Assembly: GCF_003427025.1 (NCBI RefSeq) | Contig: NZ_QVAI01000023.1 | Coordinates: 1 to 64,000 of the forward strand | DNA length: 64,000 bases | Direction of reading: 5' to 3' | Source: Jiangella endophytica | Lineage (GTDB): Bacteria > Actinomycetota > Actinomycetes > Jiangellales > Jiangellaceae | In this document: in pieces, positions 1-8,107 of the stretch | Layout: each line of letters starts with the position of its first letter | Numbering within the stretch: position 1 is the first letter of the stretch | Program-made: the position numbers and the translations under genes | The notes under the pieces: generated by a model | What the model was told of the DNA's origin: nothing | The model's database searches: none | Seen by the model: the letters and a program-made list of their open reading frames with translations, nothing else

Positions 1-62
1 GCCGGCCGACTGCCGACACGCGTCAGGCCGATCGCGCGCCGCTGGGTGAGCCAGGCCTGCAT
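1..62 (-). CDS. Possible 5' end of a divergent gene, cut by the window edge
   Basis: An ATG at 62 (minus strand) opens a frame that stays open to the window edge, reading MQAWLTQRRAIGLTRVGSRP. An AGGAAA sequence stands four bases before the ATG and could be its ribosome binding site. The piece is too short to assign to a family. If it is a gene, it is divergent from the sulfur operon and the palindromic element at 67-89 lies directly before its start. It could equally be a chance open frame. Confidence 0.3.
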   Translation of the reverse strand, partial: MQAWLTQRRAIGLTRVGSRP

Positions 63-66
63 CCAA

Positions 67-208
67 TTTCCTACTAGTCCACTAGGAAAGCAATCCGCGA
101 TCCACATGGTGATATCGCCGCGCCGCGGCGGGGGTTCGGCGTGCGGTTTCGGGACGCCCGTCTCACGGATCGGACATTTCATTGTATCCCTATCAAGTAA
201 CTAGGAAT
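67..208. promoter_or_regulatory. Two copies of a CCTA-N9-TAGG element before the sulfur operon
   Basis: Copy 1 is at 67-89 (TTTCCTA, nine bases, TAGGAAA). Copy 2 is at 186-208 (ATCCCTA, nine bases, TAGGAAT). Arm geometry is identical, both share ACTAGGAA on the right side, and 14 of 23 positions agree. Copy 2 lies just before the leader peptide start at 217. A weak -35/-10 pair (TTGTAT 182-187, GAATAT 205-210, spacer 17) would place transcription start at or near that ATG, which would make the leader mRNA leaderless. Dimeric operators for a sulfur-responsive regulator are the natural reading. The regulator is not identified here. Confidence 0.5.
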
Positions 209-216
209 ATCGTCGC

Positions 217-306
217 ATGACTGCTGGCGACCTTCTGGTGCGGCGACTCGCCGTCGACCTGATGCGCAGTGCCAGCGCCCTGTGTCCGCTCTGCTCGCAC
301 TGCTGA
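217..306 (+). CDS. Cysteine-rich leader peptide (29 aa) of the sulfur operon
   Basis: This short frame begins at ATG 217 and stops at TGA 304-306. The peptide reads MTAGDLLVRRLAVDLMRSAS followed by ALCPLCSHC. The VDLMRSASALC core resembles the small leader peptides that actinobacteria carry upstream of sulfur-assimilation genes (often with an R-x-VDL-x-R-x-x-S-A-x-C pattern). In mycobacteria, cysteine-codon upstream ORFs are known to attenuate downstream genes according to cysteine supply. Three cysteine codons sit in the last seven codons, where ribosome stalling would matter most. The next gene starts at 422 and belongs to a sulfur-scavenging operon, which fits. No standard SD precedes the ATG and a leaderless start is possible. 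The function is inferred from composition and position. Confidence 0.7.
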   Translation: MTAGDLLVRRLAVDLMRSASALCPLCSHC

Positions 307-315
307 TCCTGCTGC

Positions 316-401
316 GTCGGCGATGGGTGCGCCGACCCCGATCCGCACGGTACCCGGGTGTTTCCCCTGTTCTGGCCGGTGGCCGCGCCATGCCGTGGCG
401 C
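316..401 (+). promoter_or_regulatory. Candidate attenuator hairpins between leader peptide and first gene
   Basis: Just after the leader stop codon there is a perfect 7-bp stem, GTCGGCG (316-322) with CGCCGAC (330-336), loop of seven. A second perfect 6-bp stem, GCGCCA (385-390) with TGGCGC (396-401), loop of five, ends eight bases before the AAGGAG ribosome binding site (410-415). Stalling on the cysteine codons could shift pairing in this 115-base spacer and so set transcription or translation of the operon. No U-run follows either stem, so translation-level control or Rho-dependent ending is as likely as a classical terminator. Confidence 0.4.
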
Positions 402-421
402 CTGCGACGAAGGAGCTGTAC

Positions 422-2086
422 GTGAACCCAACGACCCCCACGATCCGCCGGAGGCACAGACTCGCCGCCGCCGCGAGCACGATCCTGCTGCTGGCGGCCG
501 CCGCCTGCTCGGCCGGCGCCGCGAGCGACGACACCGAGGACGCCGCGGCCAGCGACGAACCGGTGCGCGGCGGCGAGCTGGTCTACCTCGACGCGGAGAT
601 CCCGATCTCCGCGCTCATCCAGGAACAGGGCACCTGGCAGGACCGGGCGCTGTTCTGGAACCTCACCGATCGGCTGGTCTACCGCAACGCCGAAACCGGG
701 GAGTTCGAGCCGTGGATCGCCGAGAGCTGGGAGGTCTCCGACGACGGCCTGCGCTACGACTTCGTGATCCGCGACGGCGTGACCTACAGCGACGGCACGC
801 CGGTCGACGCGCAGAGCGTCGCGCGGAACCTGACCCGTCAGGTGTACGGCGACGAGGCGAAGGGGCTGGCGAAGAACTACGCCTTCCCCGACGCGGCGGA
901 GATCACCGCCGACCCTGCGACGCGGACCGTCACCGTCGTGCTCACCCAGCCGTGGGCGCCGCTGCTCGGCGCGCTCACCGGCTGGGCGGCCGGGCTGCTC
1001 GCCGACTCCGTGCTCGAGCTGACCCGCGAGGAGCAGTCCGACTACACGAACCTGGTCGGCAGCGGCCCGTTCACGGTGGAGTCGGTGGAGTACGGCAAGG
1101 CGTACGTGCTGACTCGCCGCGACGGCTACGCCTGGGCGCCGCAGAGCTCGCCCAACCAGGGCGAGGCGCACCTCGACACCGTCACCATCACGCCGGTGCA
1201 GGAGGACTCCGTCCGCCTCGGCACGCTGCGGTCCGGGCAGGCGCACCTGCTGCGCTACGTGCAGCCGAGTGAGGAGCGGGCGCTGGCGGACGACGGCTAC
1301 ACCGTCGTCGCGCGCAGCGGGGTGGGCCTGGCCAACCAGTGGCCGCTGCGGCAGAACGCCTGGCCCGGCGACGACCCCGACGTCCGCAAGGCGCTCCAGC
1401 TGGCCGTCGACCGCGAACAGATCATCGAGGACCTCTACACCGAGAACTGGTCGGCCGCGACCAGCGTCGTCTCGCCCGGCACGCTGGGCTACACCGACCT
1501 GTCCGCGGAGATCGGTTACGACCCGCAGCGCGCCGCCACCCTGCTCGACGAGGCCGGCTTCAGCGAGCGCGACGCCGACGGGTACCGCGTCCGCGACGGG
1601 CGGCGGCTGAGCCTCAAGACCTACGTCGACGTCTTCGACAACACCGCCAAGGCGTTGTTCCAGCACATCCAGGCGCAGTTCAAGGACCTCGGCGTCGAAC
1701 TGGTCATCGACGAGACCGACTACAGCTCGTACGGCCAGACGGTCAACGCCGACCCCGAGGTGAACTTCACCCGCACGGGCTGGCCGCACCCGGACCCCGC
1801 GCACGGCCTGTGGAACGTCTTCTCGTCGGCGCGCGCCGACAGCCTGAAGCTGGAGGGCGCCGACCCGCAGCTCGACGCGCTGCTGGACGCCGGCCTGCAC
1901 GCGCCCAGCACCGATGCCGAGGCGGCCGCCCTCGCCGAGACCCAGCGGTACCTGCTGGAGAACGCGCTGACGATCCCGATCCTCAACGACACGCAGGTCT
2001 ACGTCGGCGCTCCCGACGTGCACGGGTTCACGCTGTCCGACGGCGGCCTGCCGGAGTACCAGCGCGCGTGGCTGGACGCCGGATGA
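422..2086 (+). CDS. ABC transporter substrate-binding lipoprotein, peptide/opine type (SBP_bac_5)
   Basis: Binds the substrate of an oligopeptide-type ABC importer on the outer face of the membrane. The 554-residue protein starts at GTG 422, six bases after AAGGAG, and opens with a basic stretch, a hydrophobic segment and the lipobox LAAAAC (Cys about 29). The family 5 signature is clear around residues 95-130 (WEVSDDGLRYDFVIRDGVTY then SDGTPVDAQSVARNL). It is the first gene after the cysteine leader peptide, and its TGA overlaps the next ATG (ATGA), so it is coupled to the permeases. Family 5 proteins bind peptides, nickel complexes, opines or, in sulfur operons, organosulfur compounds. The flanking monooxygenases favour an organosulfur ligand, which I infer. 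Confidence 0.93.
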   Translation: MNPTTPTIRRRHRLAAAASTILLLAAAACSAGAASDDTEDAAASDEPVRGGELVYLDAEIPISALIQEQGTWQDRALFWNLTDRLVYRNAETGEFEPWIAESWEVSDDGLRYDFVIRDGVTYSDGTPVDAQSVARNLTRQVYGDEAKGLAKNYAFPDAAEITADPATRTVTVVLTQPWAPLLGALTGWAAGLLADSVLELTREEQSDYTNLVGSGPFTVESVEYGKAYVLTRRDGYAWAPQSSPNQGEAHLDTVTITPVQEDSVRLGTLRSGQAHLLRYVQPSEERALADDGYTVVARSGVGLANQWPLRQNAWPGDDPDVRKALQLAVDREQIIEDLYTENWSAATSVVSPGTLGYTDLSAEIGYDPQRAATLLDEAGFSERDADGYRVRDGRRLSLKTYVDVFDNTAKALFQHIQAQFKDLGVELVIDETDYSSYGQTVNADPEVNFTRTGWPHPDPAHGLWNVFSSARADSLKLEGADPQLDALLDAGLHAPSTDAEAAALAETQRYLLENALTIPILNDTQVYVGAPDVHGFTLSDGGLPEYQRAWLDAG

Positions 2087-3063
2087 GCCGGCGCGCGTTC
2101 GTCGCGCGCCGGATCGCGCAGGCGGTGCTGGTGATCTGGCTGTCGTACACGCTGGTCTTCGCGGTGCTGTTCGTGCTGCCGGGCAACCCGATCCGCGACA
2201 AGATCACCAACCCGCTGAACCCGCTGCCCGAGTCGGTGGTCCGGCCGCTGATCGAGTACTACGACCTCGACCTCACGCTGGTCGAGCAGTACCTGGTCAC
2301 GCTCGGCCGGACCTTCACCGGCGACCTCGGCTACTCCCTGGTCAGCGGCATCCCGGTGACCGAGCTGCTGGCACAGGGGCTGTCCGAGACGCTGGCCCTC
2401 GCGGCGCTCGCACTGCTGTTCTCGGTGCTGCTGGCGCTCGGCATCGCGCTGACGGCGGTGTTCTTCCCCGTGGCCGCCGTGCGCAGCGTCGTGCGGGCGC
2501 TGCCGGCGGTGTTCCTGTCGACGCCGAGCTTCCTGGTGGGCTTCGTCCTGCTGGTGGTCTTCTCGTTCCAGCTCGGCTGGGTCTCGTCGATCCGCGACCA
2601 GGGCCTGGTGTCGTACGTGCTGCCGGCCCTGACGCTGGCGATCGCGGTCAACGCGCCGATCGCCCAGGTGCTGATCCAGGGGCTCAGCCGGGCCAGGGGC
2701 GAGCCGTTCGTCACCGTGCTCAAGGCCAAGGGGGTGCCGCCGGCCACCATCGCCGGACGGCACATCCTCAAGAACGGCTCGATCCCGGCGCTGACGCTCA
2801 CCGCGCTGACCGTCGGCGACCTGCTGGCCGGTGCGACGATCGTCGAGACGATCTTCAACCGGACCGGGATCGGGCTGATCACCGAGCAGGCGGTCCGCGA
2901 GCAGGACACCCCGGTCGTCATGGCCATCGTGGTGCTCGTGTCCACGCTGTTCGTGGTCATCAACCTGTTCACCGACCTCGTCTATCCGGTCATCGACCCG
3001 CGCATCTCCCTCCGCGCGGCCGCGGCGCCGCGACGGGTCCGCCGGCGGGTGGCGATCGGATGA
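2083..3063 (+). CDS. ABC transporter permease, DppB/OppB type
   Basis: First membrane subunit of the peptide-type importer, 326 residues. The N-terminus (RRIAQAVLVIWLSYTLVFAV) is the typical DppB first helix, followed by FVLPGNP and, after the periplasmic stretch, further transmembrane segments. Near the C-terminus come the coupling-loop residues (KAKGVPPATIAGRHILKNG) and the family ending around DLVYPVIDPRI. The start ATG overlaps the stop of the binding-protein gene by four bases, and its own end overlaps the next gene in the same way. It works as a heterodimer with the following gene product, driven by the double ATPase downstream. Confidence 0.95.
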   Translation: MSRRAFVARRIAQAVLVIWLSYTLVFAVLFVLPGNPIRDKITNPLNPLPESVVRPLIEYYDLDLTLVEQYLVTLGRTFTGDLGYSLVSGIPVTELLAQGLSETLALAALALLFSVLLALGIALTAVFFPVAAVRSVVRALPAVFLSTPSFLVGFVLLVVFSFQLGWVSSIRDQGLVSYVLPALTLAIAVNAPIAQVLIQGLSRARGEPFVTVLKAKGVPPATIAGRHILKNGSIPALTLTALTVGDLLAGATIVETIFNRTGIGLITEQAVREQDTPVVMAIVVLVSTLFVVINLFTDLVYPVIDPRISLRAAAAPRRVRRRVAIG

Positions 3064-3902
3064 CGACCGCCGACCTCGCCGTGCCCACCACCACCCGGTT
3101 CCGGCTGCGCCAGATCTCCGTCGTGGAGTGGCTGGCCCTCGTCGTCGTGGCGCTGCTGGTCGTCGCCGTCATCGCGCCGGGGCTGCTGACCTCGTACGAC
3201 CCGCTGGCGCCGGACCCGGCGGCGATCCTGCAGTCGCCGTCGGCGGCACACCCGTTCGGCACCGACTACCTGGGTCGCGACCTGCTGTCCCGGGTGGTGC
3301 ACGGAACCGTCCGGACGATGGTCGGCTCGGCCGTCGCCGTGGTCATCGGCCTCGGCCTGGGCACGGTGCTCGGACTGGTGGCGGCGTACTTCGGCGGACT
3401 CGTCGACGCCGTCATCTCACGGATCGTCGACGTGCTGCTGTCGATCCCCGGGCTGCTGCTGTCGATGGTCGTCGTGGTGGCGCTCGGGTTCGGCGCGCTC
3501 AACGCCGCGATCGCCGTCGGGGTGTCGTCCGTCGCCGTGTTCACCCGGCTGATGCGCTCGGAGACGCTCACCGTCACCGGGCTGCCGTTCGTCGAGGCCA
3601 GCCACCACCTCGGCGGCACCCGCCGCCAGGTGCTGATCAGGCACGTGTTCCCCAACTCCTACTCGGCGGTGTTGTCGCTCACCGCGCTGCAGTTCGGCTT
3701 GGCGATCCTCTGGATCTCCTCGCTGAGCTTCCTCGGCTACGGTGCGCCGCCGCCGGAGCCGGAGTGGGGGCTGCTGGTCGCCGAGGGCCGCGAGTACGTC
3801 GTCTCCTCGCCGTGGCTGGTCGTGATCCCCGGGCTGGCCATCACCGTGTCCGTCCTGTCGATCAGCCGGGTGAGCCAGTTCGTGAAGGAGAGGGTGCTGT
3901 GA
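3060..3902 (+). CDS. ABC transporter permease, DppC/OppC type
   Basis: Second membrane subunit of the importer, 280 residues. The DppC marks are present: a first membrane helix near the N-terminus (LALVVVALLVVAVIAPGLL), the motif HPFGTDYLGRDLLSRVVHG at about residues 64-82, and the EAA-like coupling loop FVEASHHLGGTRRQVLIRHV. It begins inside the stop of the DppB-type gene (ATGA). Its stop shares one base with the ATG of the ATPase gene (TGATG), so the importer genes form one tightly coupled unit. Confidence 0.95.
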   Translation: MTTADLAVPTTTRFRLRQISVVEWLALVVVALLVVAVIAPGLLTSYDPLAPDPAAILQSPSAAHPFGTDYLGRDLLSRVVHGTVRTMVGSAVAVVIGLGLGTVLGLVAAYFGGLVDAVISRIVDVLLSIPGLLLSMVVVVALGFGALNAAIAVGVSSVAVFTRLMRSETLTVTGLPFVEASHHLGGTRRQVLIRHVFPNSYSAVLSLTALQFGLAILWISSLSFLGYGAPPPEPEWGLLVAEGREYVVSSPWLVVIPGLAITVSVLSISRVSQFVKERVL

Positions 3903-5515
3903 TGACCGAGTCCCCGATCGTGGTCGAGGACCTGCGGATCGGCTACTTCCACGGCCGCGGCGGCGTCGCCGACGTCGTGCACGGCGTCTCGTTCGAGGTC
4001 CGCCGCGGCGAGACGACGTCGCTGGTCGGCCAGTCCGGGTCCGGCAAGAGCACCATCGCGCACGCCATCGGCGGGCTGCTGCCGGCCAACGGCGCCGTCA
4101 CCGGCGGCCGGATCCAGGTGCTCGGCCGCGACGTCACCGGGTTCACGTCGCGGCAGTGGCGCGGCCTCTACGGGTCGTCCGTCGGATTCGTCCCGCAGGA
4201 CCCGCTCAGCTCGCTGGACCCGCTCGTCCGGGTCGGCGACCAGATCGCGCAGAGCCTGCGGGTGCACCGGACGGTGCCGCGCGCGGCCGTCCGGGACCGC
4301 GTCGTCGAGCTGCTGGACCACGTCGGCATCCAGAAGCCGGCGGAGCGGGCCCGCTCCTACCCGCACCAGCTGTCCGGCGGCCAGCTGCAGCGCGTGCTGA
4401 TCGCGATCGCGGTGGCCGCCCGCCCGGCGATCCTCGTCGCCGACGAACCCACGTCGGCGCTGGACGTGACCGTCCAGAAGACGATCCTCGACCTGCTCGC
4501 CGAGCTCCAGCACGACCTCGGGCTGGCCGTCCTGTTCATCACCCACGACCTGGCGCTGGCGCGGGAGCGGGCCGACCGGCTGGTCGTGCTCAACCACGGG
4601 CTGGTGAAGGACCACGGCCCGACCCGGCAGGTGCTGGAGAACCCACGGGACCCGTACACGGTGACGCTGCTGTCGCACGCACCGGCGGAGGACCCGGACC
4701 GCTACGCCGGCCGCGTCGCGGACCACGGCGCGCCGGTCGTACTCGAGATCGACGCCGTCAGCAAGGAGTTCGGGCGCGGATCGGGCGCCGTCCGGGCCGT
4801 CGACGACGTGTCGCTTCGGCTCACCCGCGGCTCGATCCACGCCGTCGTGGGGGAGTCGGGGTCGGGCAAGACGACGCTCGCGCGCGTCGCCGCCGGGCTG
4901 ATCGGGTTCGACGCCGGCCGCGTGACGGTGGCCGGCCGCGAGCTCGACCCGCAGCCGGACGTCGTCAACCACCACGGCGGCGACCTGCAGCTGGTCTACC
5001 AGAATCCGCTCGCCGCGATGGACCCGCGCTACGACGTCGCGCGGATCGTCGAGGAGCCGCTGCGGCTGGCCGGCCTGCGCGACCGCGCCGAGCGGCGCCG
5101 CCGGGTCCGCGAGATCCTCGACCGCGTCGCACTGCCCGCGACGGTGCTGGACCGCAGGCCGCGCGAGGTCTCCGGCGGGCAGCGCCAGCGGGTCGCGATC
5201 GCCCGGGCGCTCGTGCTCGCCCCGAAGATCCTCGTCCTCGACGAGCCCACCTCCGCCCTGGACGTGACCGTCCAGGCCCAGATCATCGACCTGCTGGTCG
5301 AGCTGCAACGCGAACAGGAGCTGAGCTACGTGTTCATCTCGCACGACCTGAGCCTGGTCCGCCAGGTCTCCGACACGATCACGGTGCTGGAGGACGGTGT
5401 CGCGGTCGAGCACGGCGCCACCCGGACGGTGTTCGCCGCGCCCGCGCACCCCTACACCCGGCGGCTGCTCGACGCGATCCCCGGCCGCGTCGCGGAGCGG
5501 GCGGTGGTGGCATGA
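3902..5515 (+). CDS. ABC transporter ATP-binding protein, fused DppD-DppF double cassette
   Basis: Energises the importer. The 537-residue protein holds two complete nucleotide-binding domains in tandem. The first has Walker A GQSGSGKS at residues 43-50, signature LSGGQLQRV and Walker B ILVADEPTSALD. The second (from about residue 280) has Walker A GESGSGKTT, signature VSGGQRQRVAIARAL and Walker B ILVLDEPTSALD. Each half ends with the oligopeptide-cassette tail (NPRDPYTVTLLSHAP; APAHPYTRRLLDAIP), which fits the OppD/DppD and OppF/DppF families. Single-chain double cassettes are common in actinobacteria. All catalytic motifs are intact. Its stop overlaps the next gene's start by four bases. 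Confidence 0.95.
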   Translation: MTESPIVVEDLRIGYFHGRGGVADVVHGVSFEVRRGETTSLVGQSGSGKSTIAHAIGGLLPANGAVTGGRIQVLGRDVTGFTSRQWRGLYGSSVGFVPQDPLSSLDPLVRVGDQIAQSLRVHRTVPRAAVRDRVVELLDHVGIQKPAERARSYPHQLSGGQLQRVLIAIAVAARPAILVADEPTSALDVTVQKTILDLLAELQHDLGLAVLFITHDLALARERADRLVVLNHGLVKDHGPTRQVLENPRDPYTVTLLSHAPAEDPDRYAGRVADHGAPVVLEIDAVSKEFGRGSGAVRAVDDVSLRLTRGSIHAVVGESGSGKTTLARVAAGLIGFDAGRVTVAGRELDPQPDVVNHHGGDLQLVYQNPLAAMDPRYDVARIVEEPLRLAGLRDRAERRRRVREILDRVALPATVLDRRPREVSGGQRQRVAIARALVLAPKILVLDEPTSALDVTVQAQIIDLLVELQREQELSYVFISHDLSLVRQVSDTITVLEDGVAVEHGATRTVFAAPAHPYTRRLLDAIPGRVAERAVVA

Positions 5516-6900
5516 CCACCGAGCCGAAGCGGCTGATCCTCAACCTGTTCGAGATGAACTGCGTCAGCCACATCACGCACGGTCTGTGGCGGCTGCCCGG
5601 CAACAACCGCGAGCGGTTCAACGACATCGAGTACTGGCTGGAGCTGGCCCGGCTGCTGGAGGACGGCGGCTTCGACGCGGTCTTCCTCGCCGACGTCGTC
5701 GGCGCCTACGACACGTTCCGCGGCAACGCCGGCACCGCCGTCCGCGAGGGGCTGCAGATCCCGTCGAACGACCCGCTGCTGATCGTCCCGGCCATGGCGG
5801 CGGTCACCCGGCATCTCGGCTTCGGCATCACGTTCTCGACGACGTACGAGCCGCCGTTCTCGTTCGCCCGCCGCATGAGCACGCTGGACCACCTGACCAA
5901 GGGCCGGGTCGGCTGGAACATCGTCACGTCCTACCTGCCCAACGCCGCCCGCAACTTCGGCCTCGACGGCGAGATCGACCACGACCAGCGCTTCGAGATC
6001 GCCGAGGAGTACCTGGAGGTGCTCTACAAGCTGTGGGAGGGGTCGTGGGAGGAGGACGCGATCGTCGCCGACAAGGCGAACGGCGTCTACGCCGACCCGG
6101 CGAAGGTGCACGCCATCGACCACGAGGGCGAGCACTACAAGGTGGCCGGTCCGCACCTCGCGTCGCCGTCGCGGCAGCGCTCGCCGCTGCTCATCACGGC
6201 GACGGCGTCGCCGCGCGGCATCCGGTTCGCCGGCAAGCACGCCGAGGCGCTGTTCACCGGCGGCGGCACGCCCGAGGCCGTCCAGGACACCATCGCGCGG
6301 GTGCGTGCGGCCGCGGCCGACGCCGGACGTGAGCCCGGGGACGTGAAGTTCGTGGTCGGCGCCGGAGTCGTGGTCGCCGCGACGGAGGAGCAGGCGCGGG
6401 CGAAGCTGGCCCGCTACCAGCAGTACTCCAGCGTCGAGGGACGGCTGGCCCACGGCGGGTTCGGCTTCGACCCGACCGCCCACCCGCGCGACACCCTGGT
6501 GCGCGACGTCGCGGGCGAGAACGCGTTCGGGCGCCGGTCGCGCGGCCCGTTCAGCGGCGACCAGACCGTCGGCGAGCTGCTCGACGCGCTGGCCGACCTG
6601 TCGCGCGGCCCGTTCTTCGCCGTCGGCGGCCCCGGCCAGGTGGCCGACGCGATCGAGTCGTGGCTCGACGACGTCGGCATCGACGGGATCAACCTCACCC
6701 AGCACCACAGCTTCGACACCGCACGCGACTTCGTCGAGCACGTCGTGCCGGAACTGCGCCGGCGCGGGCGGCTGCGCCCGGCCTACCGCGACGGCGAGAC
6801 GCTGCGCGACCGCGTGCACGGGGCCGGCGACCGGCTGCCTGAGCGTCACCCCGCCGCGCGGTACCGCCGCGCGCCCGCACTCGCCGTGCCCACCGCCTGA
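5512..6900 (+). CDS. FMNH2-dependent monooxygenase, NtaA/SnaA/DszA family
   Basis: Bacterial-luciferase-fold monooxygenase of 462 residues, close to the usual 440-460 of the family. Recognisable parts are the N-terminus (RLILNLFEMNCVSHITHGLW), the flavin-site region (RRMSTLDHLTKGRVGWNIVT at about residues 120-139, then SYLPNAARNFGLD) and the conserved GEHYKVAGPHLASPSRQRSP region. Members cleave or oxygenate dibenzothiophene sulfone (DszA), nitrilotriacetate (NtaA) or S-substituted cysteines (SnaA/CmoJ/YxeK type). With two DszC-like genes and ssuD downstream, an organosulfur substrate is likely; the exact one cannot be read from sequence. It needs reduced FMN from a reductase not encoded in this operon. 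GTG/ATG-coupled with the ATPase gene upstream (ATGA). Confidence 0.88.
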   Translation: MTTEPKRLILNLFEMNCVSHITHGLWRLPGNNRERFNDIEYWLELARLLEDGGFDAVFLADVVGAYDTFRGNAGTAVREGLQIPSNDPLLIVPAMAAVTRHLGFGITFSTTYEPPFSFARRMSTLDHLTKGRVGWNIVTSYLPNAARNFGLDGEIDHDQRFEIAEEYLEVLYKLWEGSWEEDAIVADKANGVYADPAKVHAIDHEGEHYKVAGPHLASPSRQRSPLLITATASPRGIRFAGKHAEALFTGGGTPEAVQDTIARVRAAAADAGREPGDVKFVVGAGVVVAATEEQARAKLARYQQYSSVEGRLAHGGFGFDPTAHPRDTLVRDVAGENAFGRRSRGPFSGDQTVGELLDALADLSRGPFFAVGGPGQVADAIESWLDDVGIDGINLTQHHSFDTARDFVEHVVPELRRRGRLRPAYRDGETLRDRVHGAGDRLPERHPAARYRRAPALAVPTA

Positions 6901-6910
6901 GGAGGCCGTC

Positions 6911-8107
6911 ATGACGACCGCAGACCCGCTCGAGCGGTTCACCCCGATCCTCGAGCGCATCCGTGAGGGCGCGGCCGGGCGCGAGCGGGACCGCGTGCTG
7001 CCGCGTGACGAGGTCGGCGAGCTGGCCGCGGCCGGGTTCGGCGCGCTGCGCCTGCCGCCGGACGGGACCGGCCGGGGCATCGCCCTGACCACGTTCTTCG
7101 AGCTGCTCATCCGGCTGGGCGCGGCCGACTCGAACCTGCCGCAGATCTGGCGCAACCACATCGCGTTCGTCGAGGACCGCCTTCAACCCGGCGACGGCCG
7201 CAACGAGCACTGGCGCAAGGTGATCGCCGGGGGAGCGGTGATCGGCGGCGCCTGGTCCGAGCGCGGCACGGCGGCCGGTCAGTCGACCACGACGCTGACC
7301 GATAACGACGGCCGCTGGCGGCTCACCGGCACGAAGTACTACAGCACCGGCAGCCTGTTCGCCGACTGGATCAGCGTCACCGCGCCCAGCGGCGACGACC
7401 ACGTGGTCGCCCTCGTCGACGCCACCGCCCCCGGCGTCGAGGTGGTGGACGACTGGAGCGGCATCGGCCAGCGCACCACGGCCAGCGGCACCGCTCGGTT
7501 TACCGAGGTCACCGTCGACGAGGTCGGCATCTACCCGTTCCGCGACCGCGCGCCGTACCAGGAGGCCGTCTACCAGCTCGTGCACCTGGCGACGCTGGCC
7601 GGCACCGCTCGCGGCGCGCACCTCGACCTCGTCGACGCCGTCCGCCACCGCGGCCGCTCCTACAAGCACGGCCTCGCCGAGTCCGCCCGCGAGGACGCCC
7701 AGGTGCTCGCCGTCGTCGGACGGGTCGCGGCGGCCGCGTTCGCCGCGGAGGCCGCCGTGCTGCGGGCCGCGGCGCCGCTGGACGAGGTGGCCGATCTGGC
7801 GATCGCCGGCACCCACGACGCGGACGCGCTGGCGCCGCTGCTGCACGCCGCGACGGTCACCGTCTACGAGGCGCAGGTCGCCGTCACCGAGCTGGTGCTG
7901 CAGGCGACGACGCTGCTGTACGACGCGCTCAGCGCCTCGGCGCTGGACGCCGGGACGCTGCTGGACCGGCACTGGCGCAACGCCCGCACCGTCACGTCGC
8001 ACAACCCGCGCATCTACAAGGAGCGCCTGGTCGGGAACTGGCACGTCAACGCGGTGCCGCCGGGCCTCGGCTTCGACCGGGCCGAGAAGGAGGGCACCGC
8101 ATCGTGA
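6911..8107 (+). CDS. Acyl-CoA-dehydrogenase-like flavin monooxygenase, DszC/SfnB family
   Basis: The 398-residue product has the acyl-CoA dehydrogenase fold of the flavin-dependent DszC/SfnB group, which oxygenates sulfides or takes part in sulfone use rather than oxidising acyl-CoA. Supporting features are GTKYYSTGSLFADWISVTAP in the middle domain, the VVDDWSGIGQRTTASGTARF strand region and the C-terminal LDRHWRNARTVTSHNP motif typical of DszC-like proteins. The acyl-CoA dehydrogenase catalytic glutamate cannot be placed. A strong GGAGG sits six bases before ATG 6911. The gene overlaps its paralogue downstream by four bases (GTGA); the two may form a heteromer or act on successive steps. Confidence 0.87.
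   Translation: MTTADPLERFTPILERIREGAAGRERDRVLPRDEVGELAAAGFGALRLPPDGTGRGIALTTFFELLIRLGAADSNLPQIWRNHIAFVEDRLQPGDGRNEHWRKVIAGGAVIGGAWSERGTAAGQSTTTLTDNDGRWRLTGTKYYSTGSLFADWISVTAPSGDDHVVALVDATAPGVEVVDDWSGIGQRTTASGTARFTEVTVDEVGIYPFRDRAPYQEAVYQLVHLATLAGTARGAHLDLVDAVRHRGRSYKHGLAESAREDAQVLAVVGRVAAAAFAAEAAVLRAAAPLDEVADLAIAGTHDADALAPLLHAATVTVYEAQVAVTELVLQATTLLYDALSASALDAGTLLDRHWRNARTVTSHNPRIYKERLVGNWHVNAVPPGLGFDRAEKEGTAS

Noticed and set aside
107-216. Known riboswitch (for example SAM or FMN type) before the sulfur operon
   Set aside because: No conserved riboswitch core could be recognised; the short cysteine-rich ORF and hairpins explain the leader better.
179-2023. Long minus-strand open frame opposite the first binding-protein gene
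   Set aside because: It has an Arg/Val/Gly-rich composition typical of antisense frames in GC-rich DNA and lies wholly opposite a recognised family protein.
3128-3901. In-frame upstream extension of the double ATPase
   Set aside because: The Arg/Ala-rich extension overlaps the DppC-type permease in another frame; ATG 3902 directly begins the cassette domain.
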